Assembly: GCA_040880285.1 (NCBI GenBank)
Contig: JBBDIT010000024.1
Location: forward strand, 1-36,222
Reading direction: 5' to 3'
Length of the DNA: 36,222 nucleotides
From: JANQJA01 sp040880285
GTDB taxonomy: Bacteria; Pseudomonadota; Gammaproteobacteria; Pseudomonadales; Azotimanducaceae
Shown: positions 25,300 through 34,036 of the stretch, piece after piece
Position numbering within the stretch: the first letter of the stretch is position 1
Layout of the letters: each line of letters opens with the position of its first letter
Program-made: the position numbers and the translations under genes
The notes under the pieces: generated by a model
Database searches by the model: none
The model's input: the letters and a program-made list of their open reading frames with translations, nothing else
What the model was told of the DNA's origin: nothing

Positions 25300-28200
25300 T
25301 CAGGCAATCGCGCTGACTTTGTCGTCCTGGGCTATTTCTTCAAGCACGCGCTTGTAGTCTGTTGGCATGACCTTGACGAAGTACTTGAGCTGGTGGCTCC
25401 AGTCCCCGAGAATCTCTGCGGCGACTGTCGACCCGGTATAATTGAGATGGTTCTCAATCATGGTCTTCAACTCTGCGATGTCTGCCTCAATCTCAAGTGC
25501 TTCGAGGTCAAAGGTTTCAGTATTACATTGTTGCTGGAAGTCGCCGTCCTTGTCCCAGATATAAGCGACTCCACCACTCATACCGGCGCCAAAGTTTCGT
25601 CCGGTTTTACCGAGTATTACCGCGCATCCACCAGTCATGTACTCACAACCATGATCGCCTATGCCTTCGACGACGGCGCGGGCGCCGCTGTTCCTGACGC
25701 AGAAGCGCTCGGCCGCAATACCCCTGAAGTAAGCCTCACCACTGATTGCGCCGTACAGCACCACATTACCAATCAGGACATTTTCTTCTGCTTTGAAGCT
25801 ACTGTTGCGCGGTGGATAAATGATGACTTTACCGCCAGAGAGGCCCTTGCCGACATAATCGTTGGCATCACCTTCGACCTCAATCGTGATTCCTCTGGCA
25901 AGCCATGCACCCAGGCTCTGGCCAGCGCTGCCGGTTAATTTGATGTTGATCGTGTCTTCCGGCAATAGCTCGCCTTTGGTGGCCATGGCAACTTCATAGG
26001 ACAACATGGTGCCGACCACTCGATTGATGTTGACCACCGGCAAGTCGATATCGACTCGCTCTCCCTTTTTGATGGCTGGCTGTGCGAGCCGGATCAGTTC
26101 GTTGTCCAGTGCTTTGTCCAGCCCGTGGTCCTGGCTGATGGTGCGATAGGTTTCCGTACCCGGGTAAACAATCCGGGCTGGTTTTAATATGGCTGACAAG
26201 TCCAGTCCCTTGGCCTTCCAGTGACTGATAGCATCATCCATGTAAAGGGCATCGGATCGGCCGACCATTTCATTGACAGTGCGAAAACCGAGTTGCGCCA
26301 TTATTTGTCGCATTTCTTCTGCAACCATAAAGAAGTAGTTCACCACGTGTTCGGGTTTGCCGGAGAATTTCTTGCGTAATTCCGGATCCTGGGTTGCGAT
26401 GCCTACCGGGCAGGTATTCAAGTGACACTTACGCATCATGATGCAACCGATCGTAATGAGCGGGGCAGTGGCAAAGCCGAATTCTTCCGCGCCCAACAAG
26501 GTAGCGATGGCGACATCACGCCCGGTTTTGAGTTGGCCGTCGGTCTGCAGGTAAACCCGGGAGCGCAGGTTATTCATGACGAGAGTCTGGTGAGTTTCGG
26601 CAATACCGAGTTCCCAGGGCAGGCCGGCATGTTTGATCGAAGTCAGTGGCGAGGCACCGGTTCCGCCGTCATGGCCCGCAATTACCAGATGGTCAGACTT
26701 GGCCTTGGTGACACCGGCAGCGATGGTGCCAACGCCAATCGCTGAACCCAGCTTGACACTGATTCGCGCGGTCGGGTTGCTGTTCTTCAGGTCGTGGATC
26801 AGTTGGGCAATATCCTCGATAGAGTAGATATCGTGGTGCGGCGGCGGGCTGATAAGGCCGACTCCCGGGGTTGAGTGCCGGATCCGGGCAATATTCTCAT
26901 CCACCTTGCCGCCTGGCAGTTCCCCACCTTCACCTGGCTTGGCCCCCTGTACGATCTTGATCTGCAATTCGTCGGAATTGGCCAGGTACCAGATGGTGAC
27001 ACCAAAACGGCCAGAGGCAACCTGTTTGATGGCAGAGCGTTTGGAATCCCCGCTGGCCATGGGTTTCCAGCGATCCGGATCTTCGCCACCCTCACCGGTG
27101 TTGGATTTTCCACCCAGGCGGTTCATCGCAATCGCAAGGGTCTCATGGCTCTCGGCAGAGATGGATCCAAAGCTCATGGCGCCGGTACAGAATCGTTTGA
27201 CGATGTCCTTTGTAGACTCAACCTCCTCAAGGGGTATGGCTCCGCCGTTGGTGCCTTCCCTGAATTTCAGGAGGCCGCGAAAGGTACAACGTCTCGTCGT
27301 TTCTTCATTGGTGTATTTCGAGAACTGCCAGTAGGCGTCAGCATCATTCGAGCGCGCCGCATTCTGCAGGTTGGCGATTGCAGTAGGGTCCCACATATGT
27401 GAGTCACCACCGCTACGCCAGTGGAAGTCACCCGGATTGGGTAGCACCGGAATCAGGTTCTTGGTTCGGGTTGGGTAGCCGATCTCATGGCGCTGCACCA
27501 TCTCACGGAAAAGCACTTCGAAGTCGACGCCTTCAACCCGGCTCGCAGTACCAACAAAGCAGCGGTCGATGATTTCGCTGGCGAGTCCGACCGCCTCAAA
27601 AATCTGTGCACCCTTATAGGATTGCAGTGTTGAGATGCCCATCTTGGCCATGACTTTGAGCATGCCCTTGGCGACTGCTTTTTTGTAGGCCCGCACAATC
27701 AGATAGTCTTTGGCGTATTGGTCTTCAGGCAAAAGCCCGTCCCGACGCGCCTGCCACAAAGACTCGAAGGCAAGATAAGGGTTGATCGCGTCGGCACCAT
27801 AGCCGGCTAACAGGCAAAAGTGATGGACCTCACGGGCTTCACCAGACTCAAGGACGATGCCAATCTTTGTCCTGGCGTGGGTCCGCACCAAATGATGATG
27901 GACGACGCCACAGGCAATCAGTGAACTGATGGGCATACGCGCTGCTGAAATGTTGCGGTCTGACAAGATGACCAGCGAGTAACCGTCTTCTATTGCTTCT
28001 GACGCTTCATCGCAAATGCGGTCGAGAGCCGATAACATGCCTTCCTTGCGCCTGGCCTTGTCAAACGTAATATCAATGACCTTCGAGCGCCATCCCCGAT
28101 AGTCCATATTCTTGAGCGAACACAGTTCCTCGTTGGACAAAATCGGGTGTTTGATCTTCAGACGATGTACGTGCTTCGGCGTACTCTCCAGTAGATTGCC

Positions 28201-29877
28201 TTCCGGGCCGATGAAGCATTCGAGAGACATGACCACCTCTTCTCGAATGGAATCTATAGCCGGGTTGGTTACCTGCGCAAACAGCTGCTTGAAGTAGTCG
28301 TAAATCATGCGCGACTTGTCGGACAGGCAGGCGAGCGCAGAGTCATTGCCCATGGACCCGAGCGGGTCACGTGCCTCAGTAACCATGGGCAATAACATGA
28401 ATTGCATGGTCTCAACCGTATAGCCGAAGGCCTGCATGCGGGGAATCAGATCGTCCGGATTGAATCCGTGGTCATCCGGCAGACGGGGAATTTCTTCGAG
28501 TTCCAGCTTCTCGTTTTTTAACCACTCACCGTAAGGCTGACGAGTGGCAAAGTCCATTTTGAGTTCATCGTCAGGCACGAGCCTGCCTTCTTCAAAATTA
28601 ATCAGGAACATCTTGCCCGGTTGGAGGCGGCCTTTCAGTTTGACGTTGGCAGGGTCCACCTCAAGCACACCGACTTCGGACGCCATGATCACCTTGTCAT
28701 CATGGGTGACATAATAACGGGATGGTCTCAGTCCATTTCGGTCCAGTACGGCGCCAATATATTGGCCATCCGTAAATACAATGGAGGCCGGACCGTCCCA
28801 GGGTTCCATCAGGGCAGACTGATATTCATAAAAATCGCGCTTTGCCTGCGGCATGTTATGGTCTGACTGCCAGGCCTCGGGAATCATCATCATGATGGCT
28901 TCCTGCAAGGTCCGACCAGACATGAGCAGGAATTCGAGTACATTGTCGAAGGTACCGGAATCGGAAAAGTCCGGTTCGAGCACCGGAAACAGTTTGGTAA
29001 TCTCCTCGCCAAAAAGTGGCGAGCTGGCACTGCCCTGGCGCGCCGTCATCATGTTCTTGTTGCCGCGCAAGGTGTTGATCTCACCATTGTGGCTCATATA
29101 TCGGTTGGGCTGGGCACGATCCCATGACGGAAACGTATTGGTACTAAAGCGAGAGTGCACCATGGCAAGGTGCGTCTCATAGCTCTCGTCGGCAAGGTCC
29201 TTATAGAAGGGAAACAGCTGGCCGGGTGTAAGCATCCCCTTGTATACAATGACCTTGGTTGAAAGGCTGCACACATACAAGAGGTGAGTCTGGGTGATCA
29301 GGTGCAGTCCACGCCTGAGGGTTTCAGACAGGCGTCTGCGGATAATGTAAAGCTTTCGTTCGAATGCTTCCCCTTCAATACCGTTTGCGCCGATGAAAAG
29401 CTGTTCGATGACCGGTTGGGCCGCTTTTGCGGCGGGTCCCACATCCGCGCCTTCGGGATCCACCGGCACATTACGCCAGGCAATAAACTCCTGGCCTTCT
29501 TCAGCAATAATCTTACCGATAACCTCCTTGCAGATGGCGCGCTCTTCATCATTCTGGGGCAGAAAAATATTACCAACCGCATACTTGCCCGGTTCCGGCA
29601 GTCGGACGCCGAGTTCGTTTGCGAGGCGCTTAAAAAACGGATGCGGCAGAGCGGTCAGAATACCGGCGCCGTCGCCGGTGTTTTTCTCGAACCCACAACC
29701 ACCACGATGGTCCATGCGCGAGTTGATATGGTAAGCGTCCAGCATAATCTGGTGACTGGGCCGCCCTTTGATATCTGCAACGAAGCCAACGCCGCAGGAA
29801 TCCTTTTCATTGGCAGGATCGTAGAGTCCAGTCTTGTTCGGAAAGCCGCCTGTAAATTTATTGCTATTGTCAGTCAT
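25300..29877 (-). CDS. gltB: Glutamate synthase [NADPH] large subunit GltB
   Basis: GltB transfers the amide of glutamine to 2-oxoglutarate, giving two glutamates; with GltD it forms the ammonia-assimilating GOGAT. The 1525-residue protein has a 27-residue propeptide before the nucleophile Cys28 (KDSCGVGF), the class II amidotransferase domain (RMDHRGGCG, HSRFSTNTFPSW, NGEINTLRGN), a central domain, the FMN synthase domain (GGKSNTGEGGEDP, PGEGGELPGGKV, GHDGGTGASPL), the [3Fe-4S] cysteines in CIMMRKCHLNTCPVG (about 1140-1155) and the C-terminal GXGXG beta-helix (GLSGGKVIIYPP). I chose the ATG at 29877, preceded by AGGA at short spacing; a TTG at 29901 would add 8 residues. Between 29878 and 30054 lies only its leader and promoter region, in which I saw no clear promoter or operator. 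Confidence 0.97.
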   Translation of the reverse strand: MTDNSNKFTGGFPNKTGLYDPANEKDSCGVGFVADIKGRPSHQIMLDAYHINSRMDHRGGCGFEKNTGDGAGILTALPHPFFKRLANELGVRLPEPGKYAVGNIFLPQNDEERAICKEVIGKIIAEEGQEFIAWRNVPVDPEGADVGPAAKAAQPVIEQLFIGANGIEGEAFERKLYIIRRRLSETLRRGLHLITQTHLLYVCSLSTKVIVYKGMLTPGQLFPFYKDLADESYETHLAMVHSRFSTNTFPSWDRAQPNRYMSHNGEINTLRGNKNMMTARQGSASSPLFGEEITKLFPVLEPDFSDSGTFDNVLEFLLMSGRTLQEAIMMMIPEAWQSDHNMPQAKRDFYEYQSALMEPWDGPASIVFTDGQYIGAVLDRNGLRPSRYYVTHDDKVIMASEVGVLEVDPANVKLKGRLQPGKMFLINFEEGRLVPDDELKMDFATRQPYGEWLKNEKLELEEIPRLPDDHGFNPDDLIPRMQAFGYTVETMQFMLLPMVTEARDPLGSMGNDSALACLSDKSRMIYDYFKQLFAQVTNPAIDSIREEVVMSLECFIGPEGNLLESTPKHVHRLKIKHPILSNEELCSLKNMDYRGWRSKVIDITFDKARRKEGMLSALDRICDEASEAIEDGYSLVILSDRNISAARMPISSLIACGVVHHHLVRTHARTKIGIVLESGEAREVHHFCLLAGYGADAINPYLAFESLWQARRDGLLPEDQYAKDYLIVRAYKKAVAKGMLKVMAKMGISTLQSYKGAQIFEAVGLASEIIDRCFVGTASRVEGVDFEVLFREMVQRHEIGYPTRTKNLIPVLPNPGDFHWRSGGDSHMWDPTAIANLQNAARSNDADAYWQFSKYTNEETTRRCTFRGLLKFREGTNGGAIPLEEVESTKDIVKRFCTGAMSFGSISAESHETLAIAMNRLGGKSNTGEGGEDPDRWKPMASGDSKRSAIKQVASGRFGVTIWYLANSDELQIKIVQGAKPGEGGELPGGKVDENIARIRHSTPGVGLISPPPHHDIYSIEDIAQLIHDLKNSNPTARISVKLGSAIGVGTIAAGVTKAKSDHLVIAGHDGGTGASPLTSIKHAGLPWELGIAETHQTLVMNNLRSRVYLQTDGQLKTGRDVAIATLLGAEEFGFATAPLITIGCIMMRKCHLNTCPVGIATQDPELRKKFSGKPEHVVNYFFMVAEEMRQIMAQLGFRTVNEMVGRSDALYMDDAISHWKAKGLDLSAILKPARIVYPGTETYRTISQDHGLDKALDNELIRLAQPAIKKGERVDIDLPVVNINRVVGTMLSYEVAMATKGELLPEDTINIKLTGSAGQSLGAWLARGITIEVEGDANDYVGKGLSGGKVIIYPPRNSSFKAEENVLIGNVVLYGAISGEAYFRGIAAERFCVRNSGARAVVEGIGDHGCEYMTGGCAVILGKTGRNFGAGMSGGVAYIWDKDGDFQQQCNTETFDLEALEIEADIAELKTMIENHLNYTGSTVAAEILGDWSHQLKYFVKVMPTDYKRVLEEIAQDDKVSAIA

Positions 29878-30054
29878 GTGTTCCTGCTTGTTCCGGGTCA
29901 ATCATGCGTGAACCAGTCATCCGGGTTATCCAACGCCCTGACCTTATGATCCAGTGTCTTTTCGTCCAGCTTGTTTTAATGGGCATCTGGCCCAATGTCA
30001 GGGAATCAGGACCAAATTACACGATACCGCAATGTCCGTGGACAGGGGATATCC

Positions 30055-30582
30055 TCACTCTTGTGGAGTTCGCCCATTTGAAAGCTGGCCCGGTTGGGGC
30101 CCACTTGCAGGCGGGTCGAAAACAATACCACCAGCCAATTGAAAGTCAATAGTATAGGCATGCACCACGCCGATTTCTTTGTCCGTAAGCAACTGAAAAA
30201 TAATAATAAAAATACAATGGAGATTTGCTGGAGGTGAGTCATTGCGTAAAACTGATGTGCTTGTAGTGCACCTGTCGCGATCATCGAAGCTAAAATAGTG
30301 CATCCCGTTGGCCCCGGGTTGCGCCAGTTGCGCTGCCAGTTTGCGGGCGTCTGAGAGCAATGGATCTTGCCCCGCCTCGATTGTGCCCAGGCTCGGGCAA
30401 TTCATGCCAGGTGCAATCGCCTCGATCAAGGTAGACTTACCACTGCCGTTCTCACCCACGAAGAAGGTCACTGGCGTGTCGAATGTCAGGCGGTCCAGGG
30501 ATTCAATGATGGGAATCGTAAATGGGAACCCGGCAGGTATTTGGGCCGTGTCCTTAAAGGTGATTTCTTTGAGGAAAGTCAT
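30055..30582 (-). pseudogene. Truncated AAA-type ATPase (COG3910-like), 3' part lost
   Basis: The first about 100 residues of this 175-codon frame look like the start of a small stand-alone ABC/RecF-type ATPase: MTFLKEITF, FPFTIPIIESLDRLTF, then VTFFVGENGSGKSTLIEAIA with Walker A at residues 43-50. Intact members are about 230-260 residues with a signature LSHGE, a Walker B LDEPEAAL and a switch ATHSP. Here similarity ends at about residue 103 (near base 30273), and the remaining codons (CTTSTSVLRND and onward) look like random translation. No Walker B or signature is found in any minus-strand frame before gltB. I therefore call a remnant; a short functional protein is unlikely. It is divergent from mdh. 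Confidence 0.7.
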
Positions 30583-30680
30583 CTCGCCGGGCCAGCGTGG
30601 TCAGGTATGAGGACAAAGGATATCAGTTCTCCGGACTTCCTCACACTTTGTGATCCGTTCCCCCATTGCCGGGATTCTGT

Positions 30681-30689
30681 TGGTATAAT
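30681..30689 (+). promoter_or_regulatory. Extended -10 promoter element of mdh
   Basis: TGGTATAAT is an extended -10 box with a perfect TATAAT at 30684-30689. No good -35 box lies at the usual distance, which is tolerated in extended -10 promoters. The predicted start is about 35 bases before the mdh ATG. Confidence 0.5.
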
Positions 30690-30730
30690 CACGCCCCTTA
30701 ATTTGAATCGACGCAGTGCGAGGATCCACG

Positions 30731-31711
30731 ATGAAACAGCCAGTTCGTGTCGCTGTAACCGGCGCAGCAGGACAAATCACCTACTCACTCTTGTTTAGGA
30801 TAGCTTCCGGGCAAATGCTGGGGCCAGACCAACCGGTCATATTACAGCTCCTCGAAATTCCACCGGCGATGGAAGCACTGGGTGGTGTAGTGATGGAACT
30901 CGATGATTGTGCGTTTCCGCTGGTGCAGGAAATCATCGCCACCGACAACCCGGATGTAGCGTTCAATGAGGTGCATTACGCGCTGCTGGTTGGTTCTCGC
31001 CCCAGGGGACCCGGCATGGAACGCAAGGACCTGCTAGAGGCCAATGCAGCCATTTTTTCGGTCCAGGGTAAATCGTTGAACGACCATGCCTCAAGGGATG
31101 TCAGGGTACTTGTGGTGGGTAACCCGGCCAATACGAATTGCCTGATCGCCCAACGCAACGCACCGGACTTACCAGCCCAGCACTTCACCGCCATGACCCG
31201 TCTTGACCACAATCGTGCGGTGGCCCAGTTGGCGCAGAAAGCTGGTATGCACGTCACAGCTGTGAAAGACCTCGCGATCTGGGGTAATCACTCTGCGACC
31301 CAATATCCCGACATTACCCATGCGTCGGTAGATGGCACTGCCGCCATGAAAATTGTAGGCCAGGATTGGGTTGCCAATGAGTTTATTCCAACCGTGCAAC
31401 AAAGGGGGGCGGCGATTATCAAAGCACGTGGACTTTCCAGTGCTGCCTCTGCAGCCAACGCGGCTATAGAACACATGCGGGATTGGGTGCTTGGTACCAA
31501 CGGCAGTGTTGTTTCCATGGCAGTCTTCGCAGATGGCAGTTACGACATTGAGAAGGGCCTTATCTACTCCTTTCCTTGTACCTGTAAGGACGGCGAATGG
31601 TCGATAGTCCAGGACCTTGAGATCACCGAATTCAGTCGCCAGAAGATGGTCGATACAGAAAACGAGCTGATAGAGGAACGCGATGCAGTCAAGGACCTCT
31701 TGCCGTCCTGA
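30731..31711 (+). CDS. mdh: Malate dehydrogenase (NAD-dependent)
   Basis: The enzyme interconverts malate and oxaloacetate in the citric acid cycle. The 326-residue protein belongs to the malate dehydrogenase type with TGAAGQI (residues 10-16) as the dinucleotide loop, GSRPRGPGMERKDLL as the mobile substrate loop with two arginines, VVGNPANTNCLIA, the proton-relay TRLDHNR and the catalytic His187 in IWGNHSATQYPD. This is the cytosolic-like group seen in many proteobacteria, not the E. coli Mdh type. The ATG at 30731 has GAGG eight bases upstream; an in-frame GTG at 30716 precedes the binding site. The SGNH hydrolase gene follows 10 bases after the stop. Confidence 0.96.
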   Translation: MKQPVRVAVTGAAGQITYSLLFRIASGQMLGPDQPVILQLLEIPPAMEALGGVVMELDDCAFPLVQEIIATDNPDVAFNEVHYALLVGSRPRGPGMERKDLLEANAAIFSVQGKSLNDHASRDVRVLVVGNPANTNCLIAQRNAPDLPAQHFTAMTRLDHNRAVAQLAQKAGMHVTAVKDLAIWGNHSATQYPDITHASVDGTAAMKIVGQDWVANEFIPTVQQRGAAIIKARGLSSAASAANAAIEHMRDWVLGTNGSVVSMAVFADGSYDIEKGLIYSFPCTCKDGEWSIVQDLEITEFSRQKMVDTENELIEERDAVKDLLPS

Positions 31712-31721
31712 TGTGGCCGTC

Positions 31722-32327
31722 ATGATGTTCAGGCGCCTGGTTCTGGTAATGAGCCTGGCGTTGGTCGCGGCCTGTTCCAAAGGCCCTCAATTGTCGAAAC
31801 TGCCAGGCGGGGCCGTGATTCTGGCGTTTGGTGACAGTCTGACTTATGGCACCGGCGTTGTGAGCGAGCACAGTTATCCTGAAGTCCTTGCTGGCCTTTC
31901 AGGATTTAAGGTAGTCAGGTCAGGTGTCCCGGGTGAAATATCCCGGCAAGGTAAAGCACGGCTCGTTACTGAGCTTGTTGAGCATCGGCCCGCTCTGGTG
32001 ATCCTGTGCCATGGTGGCAATGATGTATTACGACGCTTGGCGCCTGAGAAAACAGAACAGAATCTGCGTGAAATGATTCAATTGGTCCGTGATAGTGGCG
32101 CTGATGTAGTCCTTGTGGCAGTTCCGGAATTTGGTTTGTTTCCGGAGCCACCGGATTTCTATGAGCAGATCGCTTCACAGATGGAGGTGCCGGTGGAGCA
32201 TCGGATCCTCTCATCGCTGATGTCGAACCGTGCGATGAAGTCTGACCAGATTCACTTCAACCGTGCCGGGTACAGGCAGATGGCTGTCGCCGTTCATGAG
32301 TTGCTTATCGATGCAGGCGCCTTGTAG
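31722..32327 (+). CDS. SGNH-family lipoprotein esterase (TesA-like)
   Basis: The 201-residue product is a predicted lipoprotein (lipobox VAAC, Cys18) with the GDSL/SGNH hydrolase blocks: GDSLTYGTG with the nucleophile Ser39, a block II glycine in SGVPGEIS, GGND in LCHGGNDVL and Asp175-x-x-His178 in SDQIHFNRAGY. The overall pattern resembles TesA-type arylesterase/lysophospholipase. TesA itself is a soluble periplasmic enzyme; this one should be membrane anchored. The substrate cannot be told. I chose the ATG at 31722, so that the lipoprotein signal starts normally; an upstream ATG at 31683 overlaps mdh by 29 bases. It probably shares the mdh message. It converges on the phosphomannose-isomerase-like gene; a weak GC hairpin (CCGGG 32335-32339, CCCGG 32347-32351) lies between. 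Confidence 0.88.
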   Translation: MMFRRLVLVMSLALVAACSKGPQLSKLPGGAVILAFGDSLTYGTGVVSEHSYPEVLAGLSGFKVVRSGVPGEISRQGKARLVTELVEHRPALVILCHGGNDVLRRLAPEKTEQNLREMIQLVRDSGADVVLVAVPEFGLFPEPPDFYEQIASQMEVPVEHRILSSLMSNRAMKSDQIHFNRAGYRQMAVAVHELLIDAGAL

Positions 32328-32428
32328 GGGGTTTCCGGGTTTTCACGCCCGGCCGCTGAAAGGGATGCACGGGTGGCGGCAAAATAACCAGGTTGTGATG
32401 AAAAGTGGAAGACTGCTGTGCTGGCTGT

Positions 32429-33775
32429 TCACCCGCTCCTGGCGATGGCGAGGAGGATGAGGGCTTCGCTGGTGTTGGTTGCCAGCGATAATTGCCGGGC
32501 ACAGTGGGGGACAAGGACGGCACCTTCTGGTTGTACGTCGACACCATTCACCCTGGCATAACCGTCAATCACCATCACAACCGAATAGGTGTCAATGTCG
32601 ATATCCAGGCTGGCAGCAGGGCGCAGGCGAATGCGCCTGACCTCAAATGCGTCGAAATCTGCAACCTGCTCCACCAGAAACGTTTCAGTGTGGGCGAGTG
32701 TAGGCAAGGTTTGGTCGAATACTGCGTCCCAATTGACCTTGTCGAGTGCTTCGGCTGTGTCCCAGTGTCCCTGCGTCAACACTTTTTGCGCAAAACTCAG
32801 GATATAACGCTCGTAGTGCGGGGTCTGGAATTCCACAACTCGTACCCCGTGTTGCAAGGCGTGGGGCGTGAAATTGGGTACCCTGACGACATCGCCAACC
32901 TCCAGCGGCTTGATGGCGGTAAACTCATTCATTTCCGTCAGCGCGGTTTGTTCTCGCGTGCATAGATCGGGATCAATTTCGGACTTCCAGCGTTCGATCG
33001 TCTCAGGCGAGACGACGGCGTCATCTTCGATACCTTCTCTTGCCCGTATCGCATCCAGCATTGAATCTATCGCTACACGAAGTTCCCTGTACTCATTGAC
33101 CTTATGGAGATAAGCGTCGAGGAACTCAGTGCGGGAATTAAAGCGTTCCAACTGGCCTGAATCGAATCCGAATCGAATCGCACCGGTGCCATCTGGCCAG
33201 GCACGTTGATCGATACCTGTGACGACGTACACCTCAATTTTCTGTGCATGCATCTCAAAATAGAGATCGCCATACAGCTCATCCGGCAAGGGATCGAGAA
33301 TCTTCAACAGGACCGGCTTCGGGTCGGCTGGGCCGTGCATGAGGTCGCCAGCCAGCGCCAGGATCCAGGGCAGGGGAGTCGTGCCGACCCGACAGACGCC
33401 ACGTGATTCAATACCGGTATACCAGACTTCCGCACCCCAGGGTTTTGGGATGCGCAGGGTCTCAAGTGGCAAGGCTTCACGTAAGTTGATGACATTCGCA
33501 TCGAGCGTGCGACCGATCGCGTTCATCTCCTCGCAGCCGATGTGGCCCTGCGCCTGGACCAGTTGTGAAATGGCCGGGTCATTGGTGATAAGGCAATGTA
33601 AATCACCACTTTGGTAATCGAGATGGCACAGCGCATGGAGTCTTATGGTCGCCTGATGTTGCAGGTAGTATTGCAGATGATCGAACGAAAACAGCACGGC
33701 AGCATCCCCCGATGCCGTTCGCAACGACGCCAGCCTTGCCGGTGCGTCATCAACATGTCCTGACAATTCAATCAT
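32429..33775 (-). CDS. Mannose-6-phosphate isomerase-like cupin protein
   Basis: The 448-residue product has features of class I phosphomannose isomerases: RIPKPWGAEVWYTGIESRG near residue 125, VLLKILDPLPDELYGDLYFEMHAQK and a cupin core VGDVVRVPNFTPHALQHGVRVVEFQTPHYERY, where the PHAL histidine fits a metal ligand and the VEFQTP strand fits the usual VLEIQQP. The first metal motif, normally Q-x-H-P, reads E-M-H-A. About 115 residues precede the isomerase-like part and a long helical insert (about 230-325) separates the two halves. Mannose 6-phosphate as substrate is therefore uncertain. The ATG at 33775 has AGG just upstream; 33799 is an alternative start. The frame stays open to 34069, but that extension runs into the divergent alkA gene and looks non-coding. 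Confidence 0.62.
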   Translation of the reverse strand: MIELSGHVDDAPARLASLRTASGDAAVLFSFDHLQYYLQHQATIRLHALCHLDYQSGDLHCLITNDPAISQLVQAQGHIGCEEMNAIGRTLDANVINLREALPLETLRIPKPWGAEVWYTGIESRGVCRVGTTPLPWILALAGDLMHGPADPKPVLLKILDPLPDELYGDLYFEMHAQKIEVYVVTGIDQRAWPDGTGAIRFGFDSGQLERFNSRTEFLDAYLHKVNEYRELRVAIDSMLDAIRAREGIEDDAVVSPETIERWKSEIDPDLCTREQTALTEMNEFTAIKPLEVGDVVRVPNFTPHALQHGVRVVEFQTPHYERYILSFAQKVLTQGHWDTAEALDKVNWDAVFDQTLPTLAHTETFLVEQVADFDAFEVRRIRLRPAASLDIDIDTYSVVMVIDGYARVNGVDVQPEGAVLVPHCARQLSLATNTSEALILLAIARSG

Positions 33776-33958
33776 AGGTACCTGCGCATTTTGGCCCATT
33801 CTACGGGTGTCGTGGTATCGGCACCAACTGGATTTGATTGCAGCCGCCTGCGTCCTGATCCAGGTCCTGACCCGGGCAGCCCCGCACGCCGAGGCCAAAA
33901 TACCATGTCCGATTCTGGCTAGCGTGGTTACTTCAGTTTGACTAAGATGAATGTACTT

Positions 33959-34014
33959 TCGATCTACTCTCGATCTACTCTCGATCTCAGTCTCGATCTC
34001 AGTCTCGATCTCAC
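33959..34014. repeat. Tandem TCGATCT repeat array upstream of the alkA gene
   Basis: Two 11-base units tcgatctactc (33959-33969, 33970-33980) are followed by two 12-base units tcgatctcagtc (33981-33992, 33993-34004) and a partial fifth unit. All share TCGATCT. The array lies between the divergent manA-like and alkA genes, either in the leader or, if an earlier start is used, coding for LDLSLDLS-like residues. Confidence 0.9.
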
Positions 34015-34036
34015 TTCCAACATTCGTGGATTGCCG

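Noticed and set aside
29878..30054. Small plus-strand frames in the gltB leader region
   Set aside because: No start signals or recognisable protein features; the stretch is best read as non-coding leader and promoter of gltB.
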